A stretch of DNA of 64,000 nt from Darksidea phi (Eukaryota > Ascomycota > Dothideomycetes > Pleosporales > Lentitheciaceae): the NCBI GenBank assembly GCA_030770425.1, contig JASJFT010000011.1, positions 372,001 to 436,000 of the forward strand, given 5' to 3'. The position numbers were made by a program, and so were the translations under genes. The first letter of the stretch is position 1. Every line of letters starts with the position of its first letter. This document shows positions 1 to 10,282 of this stretch, one piece after another. Below the pieces are notes generated by a model that searched no databases, had not been told where the DNA came from, and was given only the letters and a program-made list of their open reading frames with translations.

Positions 1-111
1 CCGTTTGTACCGCGGCAGTTGTCATCTCTTTTACCTCGTTAGCGATGACGCTCTATCTCTTAGATATACAACACGACTTACTCGTAGAAGTAGCAAGAGA
101 AGGGTTTGCCG

Positions 112-722
112 TCATTGTTTTGCTTCTGGAACGAGATCGAAGTCAAGATATCCGGGCTGTTGGGAGATGTTAGCCAGGTAAGTCGATACCATGATCGAGT
201 GCACAATCAAACTCCGACGATGGAGAGACTCGACAGGCTTTCGAAGTAGGTAACACCCAACCGCCCTGTAAGCCATTTCGAATTTGGTGAAATTCATGTC
301 GGCCGAAGGGTTGACTGCAACAACGATAAAGTGATGAAAAGGAGGGCTGACGTACGGCATCCTTACGCAAAGTCCATGATCGGGATCATAACCTGTGTTC
401 CCCGGAGACAAATGCCACCAGCGGCCCCGATATCTGTTCAGTATTAGCAGATATTCGAAATTCGAAATCCGAACACTTACCCTTCATGTTCGAAGAGCCG
501 AAGCATCTCGCCACCTGATCTCGTTACCTCATTAGTATCAGCATCGCCAGCAAGGGCGACTTCCTTGCTAATGTAGCCACCGAAGTAGAGGGGAGCTAGG
601 CTAGGAGGTAGAGTGTAATCGTTAGTGACGGCCTCGGAGATCTGCTTAGCAGATGTAGCATTCGTTGGTATAACGCCACCGACGGCGACAGAGGAGATCG
701 CGAGAATGGTGAAGACGTGCAT
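112..722 (-). CDS. Small secreted protein, unknown function
   Basis: Two exons, 722-481 and 433-112, joined across a 47-nt intron (donor GTAAGTG, branch-like CTGCTAATAC, acceptor AACAG), give 187 residues. The first ~22 residues (MHVFTILAISSVAVGG...) look like a signal peptide, so the product is probably exported. Exon 2 is Trp/Arg-rich at its start (YRGRWWHLSPGN) and then continues without a stop. I recognise no domain and no cysteine framework. A TATA-like element lies about 165 bp upstream. The start ATG is the first in frame and directly precedes the hydrophobic segment. The intron is well supported because both exon frames join cleanly. A further intron near 356 is conceivable but breaks the frame, so I prefer two exons. 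Confidence 0.6.
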
Positions 723-1994
723 GGCCGATGTTAGATCCCGTGGAAACTTTGGGTTATCTAACGAAAGATTTCAGGCAGGTAAACCAAAGAAGCAATCGAA
801 TCTTCTAAAGTCTTTTGGAAATTGGAGTGGAAGTGGGTCAGGAAAGGGTTGAAAAGATAGTTAGAAAGAGATGGCGGGGATTGGTTTATATAGGGAGGAG
901 ATGTGGGCAGCGGTGACGGAGCTGCAAAGGACGCAATGACCATTTTGGCGGGGTGATAACGCGAGCCGTGGCGTCTATCTGTTCAGGTGAGCGAGAGAAC
1001 GAACAGCCAGCGATAAATCCAAATTACTGGAGAACTATCCATATCAAATGGGCGGTGAAGATTAGAGCAGTAGTCGGGATACCGGCTTCTCGTTCGACAT
1101 GAACGTAGATCGGGTTTAACCTCACTTCTTTCCTATAGCCTTTGTGCATATATGTATACATATGGTGGGTTTGCGAAGCAAGTTTTCGGTAGTTTACTTT
1201 TACGTCCTAGTAGACCTTTCGACGGCTTTGAGACATTGAGCCTGGGCAAAAAGATGTTATAAGGTACTTTAGTGGATGGTTCTGAAGATAAAGAAAAGGT
1301 GGTTACATGCTTTCACTGCCAAGCTCCCGGGTAACTTACTTGAAGTTCGAAGAAGTAGCAGACGTCGTAATTACTAGTCGATTTGATCAACATTCATATG
1401 GCTCTACTAAAGTACTGGGTAACGTTGATCCTTTATTCGAGCAGTCTCTGTTACTCAATCTATCTCTTTCTAGATACCCAAGCCGAGTGCCTAAGGGATA
1501 CGGTGCGTCCGGTGAGTTCGGTCTTGTATCGCTCCACGAGAAGACCTCTTGCGTCGAATGAATAGCAGCCATCGCGTCGTCAAACTCGCGGAAAAACTCG
1601 AAAAGGTAATATAAGAGTTATTTCGTCCCGAATACCTTAAAATATATGAAGGTAAAACTAAAGGAGTAATAGTCGTGACCTAAGGCTTATACTACAGTAT
1701 AACTATAAGGGTAACGATCCAACCCCTATAAAAGAGGACGTGCCGTATATTACGGGTAATGGCCAGAGTCTTAGAGAGGCCTGACGCGTACTATAATACT
1801 AAGTGGTAGCGGCGGTTATCTACTAGAATTAATGGTAGGAAACGTAACCAGCTATCTACTTAACGCCCCATAAAAATTTCTTTATTAGTCTATCCTCTCT
1901 TCTCTATCCTCTATAGTCGTATTGATCTATTTGCCTACCTGTATAGCTACTCTTTAGCCTACGATATTACTTATCCCCATATCTTGACTCCACG
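723..1994. other. Intergenic, AT-rich in its second half
   Basis: Apart from the TATA-like box there is no convincing gene. From about 1560 the sequence turns AT-rich with many TA steps and stops in all frames, which looks like an old repeat flanking the foldback element. A short palindrome, ATATGTATACATAT, lies near 1150. Confidence 0.5.
885..892 (-). promoter_or_regulatory. TATA-like box for the secreted-protein gene
   Basis: The minus strand reads TATATAAA here, 163 bp upstream of the ATG at 722. The position fits a core promoter with a leader of about 130 nt. Confidence 0.35.
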
Positions 1995-2545
1995 AAGCGC
2001 CCGCGGGGCTATAGTAAAATTCTTCCGTATTAATCGACCGTCCTATAACTTCCAACGTAGCTACGGAACTAGAGGGTGGCATGGCTGTGGACACGCTAAT
2101 CTATTATTATATCTACCCTCCCTTTACAGATACGGCCCTAAAGTATTCTAATAGTTCTTCCGGTAACCTCGATCTATAGACCTCTTACGTCTTAGGAATA
2201 TTATCGTTATTCGAGTATCGCTTAAAATGATAATTTTAGCTCAGGGTTACCGGAAGGACTATGGGTTATACTTTAGGGCCGTGTCTGTAAAGTGAGGGTA
2301 GACGCCCTCTACTTATTGCGTTGTTGCGCTATAAGATAAATAGTAGAAACTATAGATTCTATAGTAGTACCTGGGACAACCCCTAACGGCTAGTAGCCAT
2401 TCCCTCTCCCCCCGGAGGGCTAGCGGAGCCTAAGTCTATAATAATAGATTAGCCTGTCCGTAGCCACGCCACCCTCTAGTTACGTTGGAATTTATAGGAC
2501 GATCGATTAACGTTGCGCGGACGACTTTCGAGATGGCCCCGCAGG
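1995..2545. repeat. Foldback inverted repeat, probably a decayed transposon
   Basis: Two nested pairs of inverted arms are visible. The inner pair (2114-2172 and 2243-2302) shares, in opposite orientation, TTTACAGAYACGGCCCTAAA and CTTCCGGTAACC. The outer pair (about 2000-2113 and 2433-2540) shares CTATTATTATAGA-like sequence, CCACCCTCTAGTT and TTATAGGACSRTCGATTAA. About 130 bp (2303-2432) sits only in the right arm. Most mismatches between arms are C/T or G/A, as RIP would leave. No ORF of useful length is inside. Confidence 0.7.
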
Positions 2546-2643
2546 CCCCGCACATCACCACCACTTCTTCCAACGCGATCCATCATAGGCATCAACCTCA
2601 AAGCAGGGTAGACAATATGGCCTTCGATTAAGTCATGTTCTAC

Positions 2644-3594
2644 TCATACTATAGCATTCGGCAAGGTGTTCTTCGTCCCCCTCTCCAGCTCCATCGCAGC
2701 AGCCTCTTCAGAATTCATTTTACCCACAAGTTCAGCCTTGTCGTCCTTCCCAATAAGTTTCCAGAATTTTGTTTCAAGGTCAATTCCGTTCGCCTGCCAC
2801 TCCATAGCCTCCTCGAACTCATCGAAAGTCTTCCCGTCCGCCTTCGCCCTCCTTCTCAATCCCCTTGTCCTTATACGCCAGATCAGATGGCTCATCACCA
2901 TGCTCATCTCAATAATGCAGCACAGCGCATAGAGCGTGCCGAACAGCGCGTCGAATTCGCTCTGCGCCACGAGTGACATGAGACTGAAAAATGCACCGAG
3001 CCAGTCAATGGTTAAGAACACGAAGTCGATGCCTACAACGCGACCGCGCCTCTTCAAGAGCTCGAACGGAATGGGAAAGTAACCTGCTATGAGAAGGATG
3101 AAGGCGATTATGCCGATGAGGAGGACGGGCCAGGAGATGCCGCGTGCGTACGGTGGCCGTATGGCAAACACGAGGCCAGCTTGTAACGCTGCGAAGATGA
3201 TGAACAGACTCGTCAAGAGGAAGGTTGCGGTCCAGGTCTTCCATTTCCTGATTAACATCAGCATCAAATCGACGTTCCCTACAACGACTCCCAGACGGTG
3301 GATGAATCATACGTACCGTCCATAAACCAAACACTGCGCCCAACTGACTCCGCAAAACAAACAAAAACACTGCGGCTGTACAATAAGCGGTATATTAAAC
3401 CGCTGCGCTACCGCATACGCACTGAATGGCACGCCCGAAGCACTCCAAAGGAACATCATAGTTGCTGGCAAGCCTTCGGTGGATTTTGTGCGGTAGTTTC
3501 GCACGATTTGTGGGACGAGTTGTACGCACCAGCATATTGTGCCGATGGTGCCCAGGACGTTTGCGGCGGGTGGGATCTCGCCTTGGGGAGCCAT
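2644..3594 (-). CDS. PQ-loop repeat membrane protein
   Basis: Two exons, 3594-3317 and 3247-2644 (69-nt intron, donor GTACGT, branch GATGCTGATG), encode 293 residues. The N-terminal part carries a classic PQ-loop, VQLVPQIVRNYRTKSTEGL (about residues 25-43), and about seven hydrophobic segments follow. Known PQ-loop proteins sit in vacuolar, lysosomal or ER membranes and move amino acids or act as sensors; the substrate here cannot be read from sequence. The second PQ motif is not obvious: the equivalent region reads IDWLGAFFSLMSLVAQ, which I recall from a common fungal subfamily. The cytosolic tail is charged. I chose the ATG at 3594 (MAPQGE) over an in-frame ATG at 3675 because the hydrophobic domain begins directly after it. 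Confidence 0.85.
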
Positions 3595-4499
3595 CGTGAA
3601 AGAGTGAGAGACCAGGGTTGGGTGGCGATTGGTGCTTCGAGTTATTTTGTGGAAGGATGATGTGGGATGACGCATGCGATAGGTCCTTCACTCTCCCACA
3701 GTACATGAGGTTGCTGTACCGTAGTAAATATTCCTCGAGGAAGCAAGAGTTTAGCTGGAGGTTTTTTTTTTTGCCACCTTCAATATTTACAGTAGTACCA
3801 GACTTCGCGCACAGACCGATAGAGTGAAAATTTCACAGCATCTAACGGCGGGAATTAACCCCAACCATCGGGTATACGCACGGCATGAGTGCCGTTACCG
3901 GATGCGGGTTAGATGCAGTTGGTCCTGCCAATTGACTTGCGGGTTATCAGCATCGGGAGGCTGATCGGGTGGGCTCCGCGGAGCGGTCTGGAAACGGTCT
4001 GGTGAGCGTAGGTTCTGGCACCGCTATACCGTGGAGGGAGGATTTTCCATTGAGGATGTGTTACTAGGCAATAGTAGGATCACGGGCTGGGGAATGGAGA
4101 ACGGGGCCGGAAGCATGTGTTTAGTGAATGAGGCGCAGTCTGGAGACAAGCTGGGAGGGTCGATGACGTCAACGCAAAGCAGAACATAAGGAGGTCCAAA
4201 TCCATTTACAAGAGGCCTAAGTAATAGAGAAGCAATATGTTGAATTAAAAATGCATGGGATTGCGTATAGAGCAGTTTGAGTAACATTTTGCAATTTTCG
4301 CATAGTGCTTCAATAGTGTAAACTCACATCTAGGCTTTACTTATCGTAACAACAACGAACTCGCGTACAGAAAAACGTGGGCTCTGAGGGGAAGTCCCGA
4401 CGATGTATTCAGTGGCGCAATGCTTTATTTCGGATCAGGTGCTTGATACCCTAGTTTGACGGCACATTATTCTTATAAAAACATATACTTCTATGCACC
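3595..4499. other. Intergenic region
   Basis: This separates the divergently read PQ-loop promoter from the 3' end of the HTD2-like gene. It contains one palindromic CRE/ATF octamer TGACGTCA at 4164-4171. No supported gene. Confidence 0.5.
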
Positions 4500-5471
4500 C
4501 TATTCATGCATGGCCCCCTTCATCGCCATCTTTCCAAAACTATCCCATACTTCCGTTTTCCATTCCGCTTCGTTCTTGCCCAACACTATCCGGTACTTCT
4601 CACCCACATAGAGTGGACTCATCGCCCGATAAATGATCGATTTAGGAACCGCTTCCGCATCTCCCTTTCTCGCAGTATCGCGCCATAGATCCAGCATGTT
4701 GATCAAGTTCAGCGGCCCATGAACAACTGCATCGCGATGACCTTCCACGGTACGACACCACTCTGGCGAGTAGTGTATCTTATGCCCATTGAATGTCAAC
4801 GCACTGAACCGGAACAACGAAACAGGCGTCTGTATAAAGTCGCGCACATATTCTCCCTCAGGCATGTCTTTCTCTTCCGGCTTCGGCAGCGGCGCTCTCC
4901 CCTCGCCCATCCCAACCTCTTTCTGAAACACCCAATTACGCTGATCCACTAACGCGACGCCTTTCTTATTCTCGAATATTTTTTCTACACCTACGACGAT
5001 CATGTCGCCGCCCGATTTGAGTTCCTTGGGCTCAGCGTACAGCATGCGCGTCGTTTCTTGTACAATTTGCCCTACGCGGAGTAGCGATGAGGGGTCCTGC
5101 GTCCATTTGAGCTCGCCGCCCGCCCACATCCGCCGTGTGTAGGGGCTTAGTGGGTTGACTGTGCAATCTGTGCCATCGAGCCCCAACTCAGGTTCTACTA
5201 TTGCCGGCGTGAAGTAGACGAGGTGGTAGCCGGGCGGAATTGGTGTACCATCTAGGGGTGCTTCGTTCGACTTTGGAGAGCGGTTTAGGGTTGCATTGAG
5301 GAGGTTGAGTTGGTTTCCGTCTAGCAGTTGTTTTCTAACAGACACAGGTCTGTTGCCGAAGCGCGCAAATATCTCGGTGCAGGCTTCCTGTGCGCATGCG
5401 GTTCTAGAGAGGTGCGAGGTTGTGCTGAAAAGTCTTGGATGTGGGACAAAAAGGCGCCACAAGTGGGTCAT
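4500..5471 (-). CDS. HTD2: Mitochondrial 3-hydroxyacyl-thioester dehydratase, HTD2-like
   Basis: A single 323-codon exon. The start (MTHLWRLFVPHPRLFSTTSHLSR) is Arg/Ser-rich without acidic residues, typical of a mitochondrial presequence. The body matches fungal HTD2-type hotdog proteins: PGYHLVYFTP (80-89), the RRMWAGGELKW block (113-123), LRVGQ (131-135), and a second hotdog half with RFSALTFNGHKIHY (221-234) and VVHGPLNLINML (249-260). Asn228 and His230 in FNGHKIHY are placed where MaoC-like hydratases keep their catalytic Asp/Asn-His pair. Known HTD2 dehydrates 3-hydroxyacyl-ACP in mitochondrial type II fatty-acid synthesis, which supplies lipoate. Paralogues act on mesaconyl- or itaconyl-CoA, so the exact substrate is inferred. 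Confidence 0.85.
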   Translation of the reverse strand: MTHLWRLFVPHPRLFSTTSHLSRTACAQEACTEIFARFGNRPVSVRKQLLDGNQLNLLNATLNRSPKSNEAPLDGTPIPPGYHLVYFTPAIVEPELGLDGTDCTVNPLSPYTRRMWAGGELKWTQDPSSLLRVGQIVQETTRMLYAEPKELKSGGDMIVVGVEKIFENKKGVALVDQRNWVFQKEVGMGEGRAPLPKPEEKDMPEGEYVRDFIQTPVSLFRFSALTFNGHKIHYSPEWCRTVEGHRDAVVHGPLNLINMLDLWRDTARKGDAEAVPKSIIYRAMSPLYVGEKYRIVLGKNEAEWKTEVWDSFGKMAMKGAMHE

Positions 5472-6007
5472 GATGAGCGTCAGTGTGACATCAATTGGCG
5501 GATTTGGTTAACATTGTACAGTAATTTGCATGCACCGTGGTAATCTGAGATGAGGAGTGGCCGCTTTTGGATTTAACAATTGCAAGTTGTTGGCTGGGAA
5601 TAGCACGAGCCCCAGAGCGGGGAACGCACAGTAACCGAAATAACCGATTCACTAAACTCAGGCTGGAGGCGTGACGTCATTGGCTAGCGGTCTAGCAGTG
5701 TTCATATTTCGCAGGGTTCTCCAGATGTCGCCAGCTCTATCTCTCATCGGATCGAATCGATTTGTATGGCATTTGCGAGCCATGAAGTACACGGTGCGCC
5801 TTCGGATGTCTCCAGCTAAGAAGAGTAGCATATGGCTGTATCTTGAGGGACCGCAACTGAAGGAACCACTACGATTGCGACTCTCCGCGATCCTCTTCAG
5901 ACATGGTACTTAGCATCACCAGAGGGTAAATATTAAAGTTATCTTGCACGAATTTTGAGCGAGTATTCTTAATATTTAGCTCCAGCTTTCCCACAACAAG
6001 AACGACT
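5472..6007. other. Intergenic region with a CRE-type palindrome
   Basis: No supported gene; an 80-codon plus-strand frame at 5671-5913 has no features. TGACGTCA at 5672-5679 lies about 200 bp upstream of the HTD2-like ATG. Confidence 0.5.
5672..5679. promoter_or_regulatory. CRE/ATF-type palindrome TGACGTCA
   Basis: The perfect octamer bound by Atf/CREB-type bZIP factors lies in the promoter region of the HTD2-like gene. A single 8-mer can occur by chance, so the regulatory role is inference. Confidence 0.3.
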
Positions 6008-7840
6008 TTATATCCACTCCAATACCATGCTATCCCATAACCAACCTCTCCATTGCGTGCTCGTCGTCACCTTGACATCTACTTTATTTTTACCCTCCTT
6101 TAAAACCTCCTTCTGAAGTGGAAACTCCAACAACCGCCATTCACCCGCCTTCGTCGCTCCCCGATACGTATCTTGACTGTTCACCAGCAACGCACTATTC
6201 GTTGTAATATTCCCCACTTTCACACCATTTAGCAGAATATCCGCGCTTGAACCGGCGGAGAAACCAGCAAGTGAGACAGTCAACTTCGATCCTGTGGCTG
6301 TGGAGGGGATGAAGTTGAGATTGAAAACTATGGACCATGTTCCGAGGGAGGATTGGCCGAAATACCAATCGCTAAGGTTAGACTTTCCGATAGTGTATGT
6401 GAGATTGGCGGGGCTTCTGGAGATACGACCGTGTTCGAAAGGTGTGGGACCGCTGAGGGCGAAGCCTTCAGTTTTGCGGTCGAAGCCGCCGATTTGGAAG
6501 ATGCGGTTTTGCTCGCTAGTTATGCTCCACTTCAGTGATTTGAAATTTGTTTCTTTCCCCCTGGAGATGAGGACATTGTTTTGCACGAAGGAAGTTGTAA
6601 CATCAGCAATTTTTCCGCCATTCGACCACGCGTAAAGCCCGTAAGTCCCTGTGCGCACATTTTCTATCCTGAACTTGCCATCGTCATCAGCATAAGCGGT
6701 GTAGTAGTAGTCTTTGCCTTGGTCCGCAGTGCTGACGTTGGAATTAGTATCGCCTAAGAACACGGCGGCTCCAGAAGCTGGACGACCATCGCTGAGAACA
6801 AGCTTCCCTGATACTGAGCCGCGAGACTGGTACGCGGCATCTTTGAACCATTCATATGGCCAAGCTTTCTCTTCTTGCTTCCATCGATGAGCTGCATCGT
6901 CCTTTGAGCCATCATTAAGGTACCAGAGCCACGGGCCCCAGGTCTTGCCATTAGCAAAGGAGTCGCGGGATACGGCGAGGTAGTGGGTACCGTGGATCAT
7001 GTTGAGCTGAACAGCGTCGCCGGTCTTGGATTCGCGATGAATCTTCCTTTTATCAGTGTTCGAATGTTCTCCTAGATATGATTGACATACCATAAGCTCC
7101 TGCTTAAGATGGTTACCGTTATAGTAATCCTTCCCAGGATTGATATACCAACTGCCCACCTCGTCACCATATACGCCGTAGTACTCTTGCTCTCTGATGA
7201 ATGCACTCCAGTCGTATTTAGTCAAGTAACTGCCGTCAGCCTTTTGCCATGTTTCGTCCTGGACATTTGTCGCATTGGTGTATTCCGACAGCGCCGGAAG
7301 AATGCCGTCTTTGATGTTCGTGCGGCCTTTTGGAAACGAAGTGTTGTCCAATCGCCACAATGTACGGAACTCTCCGAGCACTGGGAGCGCGTGGTTGACA
7401 AAGTACTGGTAGGCACCAGCAAGGTCATCATGTATGACCCAGTGAAAGTCCCCTTCTCTCGAGGTGAACTTGACATTGATCCAATCATTACCAGACTCAA
7501 CAATAGCCGCAGATGTCCAATTCAGATCGGATGCAGCGCCATCTATTTCATTATCAATTAGCGACTGCAGCTGCCTTCTCATAAACATAGGAGGTCGCTT
7601 AGACGCACTGTAGCTCACATAATGCCCAACAGCGTCGCCCACCCGATCCTTCCCTCTATACCACAACTTATTCGCATATTGCCTTCCTTGAGTCGTGTTC
7701 CAGATGCCATTTCCAATCATCCAAGTAGAATTTCCAAGCTCCTTCATAAAGCTCTCCGGCTTCGCTTTCCACTCTTCGGGCGGTGCCGCAACGGCGCAAA
7801 CGACAAGAGCAGTGAACTTCACAAGCTGCGAGATGCCCAT
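6008..7840 (-). CDS. Secreted rhamnogalacturonan lyase, PL4 (rglB-like)
   Basis: An uninterrupted 610-codon frame starts with a signal peptide (MGISQLVKFTALVVCAVAA). The body carries hallmarks of fungal PL4 rhamnogalacturonan lyases: YRGKDRVGDAVGHYVSY, EGDFHWVIHDDLAGAYQYF, LGEFRTLWRLD, KDYYNGNHLKQELM, GDAVQLNMIHGTHY and WGPWLWYLNDG, then the Fn3-like domain with SDGRPASGAAVFLGD and the C-terminal carbohydrate-binding-like domain ending WLWDSMVLEW. The enzyme cleaves the rhamnose-galacturonic acid backbone of pectin by beta-elimination outside the cell. Positions 7043-7090 are very probably a 48-nt in-frame intron; removing it leaves 594 residues and restores the family motif ELM-IHRESKTGD. 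Whether the N-terminus is complete against longer relatives cannot be judged here. Confidence 0.88.
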   Translation of the reverse strand: MGISQLVKFTALVVCAVAAPPEEWKAKPESFMKELGNSTWMIGNGIWNTTQGRQYANKLWYRGKDRVGDAVGHYVSYSASKRPPMFMRRQLQSLIDNEIDGAASDLNWTSAAIVESGNDWINVKFTSREGDFHWVIHDDLAGAYQYFVNHALPVLGEFRTLWRLDNTSFPKGRTNIKDGILPALSEYTNATNVQDETWQKADGSYLTKYDWSAFIREQEYYGVYGDEVGSWYINPGKDYYNGNHLKQELMVCQSYLGEHSNTDKRKIHRESKTGDAVQLNMIHGTHYLAVSRDSFANGKTWGPWLWYLNDGSKDDAAHRWKQEEKAWPYEWFKDAAYQSRGSVSGKLVLSDGRPASGAAVFLGDTNSNVSTADQGKDYYYTAYADDDGKFRIENVRTGTYGLYAWSNGGKIADVTTSFVQNNVLISRGKETNFKSLKWSITSEQNRIFQIGGFDRKTEGFALSGPTPFEHGRISRSPANLTYTIGKSNLSDWYFGQSSLGTWSIVFNLNFIPSTATGSKLTVSLAGFSAGSSADILLNGVKVGNITTNSALLVNSQDTYRGATKAGEWRLLEFPLQKEVLKEGKNKVDVKVTTSTQWRGWLWDSMVLEWI

Positions 7841-8797
7841 GGTAACGGTAAAGGCACAAACTACGAGGATAGATCTGTGGATTTGCGTTGTTCGAAGTTT
7901 TCTTGAAAGGGTCGGCCGGATATTGTTCGGCTACATTTATCCCGAACCCATGACGCCGTGTAGCCTAACTTCTTGGGGTATGCAGACATTATCCTGGACT
8001 GATCGACGCATTAAAATTGCTTGATCATTAGTTCCCGCAACCGGAGCATGTAAATCTTGCAAAGACACGTGGGTATGCGGGTATGTGTTCAGCAATAGGC
8101 TAGGCGGTTCTGTGTTCTGGTCCGTGGAACCGATGCGCGACCTGGTCTCGCCATCGTGATTTTACTATTGGTAATACTCAAGCTCATATGCACCAGTTCT
8201 GAAGTAATTCTCCTACCTGATCCGAAGTGACAGTATCCATGCCCCTCTTTTCCAAGCCGATTCGGGTTGAAAGGAAGAAAACCCTTTGGTCTCGTTTCAC
8301 AAATCTTGCCGAGGTTCATGGTCCGGTCGAGGGTAAAAGTGGTGCTGTAGGAACGGAAGATTTTCATACGATTCAGAGTAGGATCTGGGACGGGGGAATT
8401 GTTCGAAACCCTGATGTCCAGCAGTAATCCAAAGCGGTGCTCATCGTCCATAGGCAAATCCTCTTCGGTAGAGAGCATTGAAATAAACGGCTAAACGTTT
8501 GGGCATTTTTGGGGCGCATGACGGTGCACGAGCGACGTAGATGATGATAATAGAGTAATGGCTACGAACAGACAGATTTGATGATGAGTGTTGAAAGCTG
8601 GAGGGTTGGCACAAGGCGGTGAGATGACTAATTCGTCGAAGGATTACGATTACGCCCGGCCGTTTATTCCCCGTCACTTTCTGATCAGTCCGGCAACAAC
8701 ATTGCACCTACGCCTTCCTTACAAATAGGCCCTCTTCGCATCTATCATCCGATGTAACAGTCGTGCGGAGTCGCAATCGCCCTTTCGAAAGCCGACA
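7841..8797. other. Intergenic region, mostly without genes
   Basis: Contains the PL4 lyase promoter and the bZIP gene promoter. One weak coding relic (8089-8520) is listed separately. Confidence 0.45.
8089..8520 (-). pseudogene. Possible relic of a small fungal protein
   Basis: A 129-codon minus frame (8478-8089) includes EHRFGLLLDIR. Just upstream, in another frame, is MPKRLAVYFNALYRRG. Together they loosely recall a small fungal family that begins KRLxIxFYxxG and continues YHWALLVGPK. The two parts are out of frame and no splice pair joins them well. This could equally be chance open sequence. Confidence 0.2.
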
Positions 8798-9730
8798 ATG
8801 GATCGTGGGAATGCGGTGGCCGCGGCGGTGGCACAGAATGACCAAGCCATGGCCGAAGCGGCCCGGCAGTTTGGCTATGGCCATTGGCTGCAACCAATCG
8901 TGAGCGTGAACGATTTGGGTTCTTCGAGCCCAGAAGCTGCATCTCCGGGTGCTGTTGCGGGTGCACCTACACCCGCACGTCGAGGACGAGGCAGACCGCG
9001 AGTGAACAAACCGCGAGATCAGAGCGCGATTGAGGTAAGCCGGCACTCTATAGCGACACAAGAAGAAATGAGCCGCTTCATGATCCGCATGTAATGCGCA
9101 CGGGTTCCACTTCCGTTAGAATACGAAGCATGATCGGTAGAAAGCAGGCGTGTGAAAGGACTGCGCTGATCTTTGGTGTAGAAACGAAGAGCCCAAGTAC
9201 GTGAAGCGCAGCGCACATACCAAAAGCGAAAGGATAGCGCAACTGCAGCAGAGCGGAGACGATCCGACGATATCCTTGAAGTGATGTCCGACCTCTCCAC
9301 CGACATCGAAGCGTTGCTTCAAGCAGCCTCCAAAGCCGGTCTTATGAACCAGCAAGGCGACCTCGCAGACCGCGTGCGCCGACTCTGGACATCGTACGAC
9401 AACGCCATTAACAGCCCATGCGTAAAGCCTGAACTTCGACTGTTACAAGTTAAGAATGACTGCCGCAGGGCTGAGCACCACAGCAACGACGGCTTCAGAA
9501 TAAATGCTGCACCGAGTACCCAGCTCGAAAATGACGCGCAGGAACCACCACGGATCGTTGAGCCTGCAGATATGGAGCTTGTGCGAGTGAACGAGACAAC
9601 CGTATTACAGTCGTTCCCTCCGATTCACACTGCCAGTACGATTATGGCGGGACGCAGCATCTTTGAAGTGGTTAAGGAGAGACAGGCTATTTTTAAGCAA
9701 TCGCAAGAGCAGAGCTCTGCTTCTATTTGA
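8798..9730 (+). CDS. bZIP-like transcription factor with AT-hook-like patch
   Basis: Two exons, 8798-9034 and 9182-9730 (147-nt intron, donor GTAAGC, acceptor GTGTAG, phase 0), give 261 residues. Exon 1 ends with a basic AT-hook-like patch, RRGRGRPRVNKPR. Exon 2 opens with the fungal bZIP-type basic region KRRAQVREAQRTYQKRK, which spans the splice junction logically, followed by AAERRRSDDILEVMSDLSTDIEALL, a helix that could dimerise. This RRxQVRxAQRxYxxRK signature is known from ToxE-like and other fungal secondary-metabolism regulators. The protein is therefore expected to bind DNA in the nucleus. No biosynthetic cluster is adjacent, so the target is unknown. The short helix without clear leucine heptads is atypical for a classical zipper. 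Confidence 0.75.
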
Positions 9731-10282
9731 GCACCCCATGTTGACCAGAACCCTACGCTGGCATTCCACGCATGATCGGACAGGTACCCTGAAGTAATAC
9801 CCTTGTGGGGCCGTGCTATGTGGTCCACACTATGATCTAAAGGAAATACTCTCAATCCGCCCGATACCATTTCGGGCGCGTAAAGATGGATTCTACGATA
9901 CGACCGCCGCCATGACCAATCAGACCCAGCCTATATAGGATATGAGACCTGCCCATTCAAGCCTAGAGCTAGCGAGACGCGGAAGATCACCACTCTTTTA
10001 TCCCTGATGTGACAGGATCTTCGCGCCCGTACTATGTGGGCGAAACAGTATGGTATGCGCGCCAGTCGAAGTGCGAGGCCGAGCTAGATTATACATCCCG
10101 AAGCTTCCGGACGAATTCCAAGCCAGTTGACAAAAGCATTAAAGTATATATATCGGTACACACTGTATCACTATGACTACAATAGCCCAATTTAGACAAC
10201 TTTCATCTTCAAGGTGTATATACGCAATCCCACAGGCACTGCGGACAGCACGCCAGAAGCAAGCCAATTTCGAGCATCAACT
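9731..10282. other. Intergenic region
   Basis: No supported gene. A TATATATA run at 10145-10152 lies 131 bp before the start of the decayed esterase. Confidence 0.5.
10145..10152 (+). promoter_or_regulatory. TATA-like run before the esterase pseudogene
   Basis: TATATATA 131 bp upstream of the ATG at 10283 is consistent with a former core promoter. Confidence 0.3.

Noticed and set aside
1307..1572. Overlapping frames on both strands of 60-84 codons
   Set aside because: No signal peptide, motif or splice support; next to AT-rich relic DNA.
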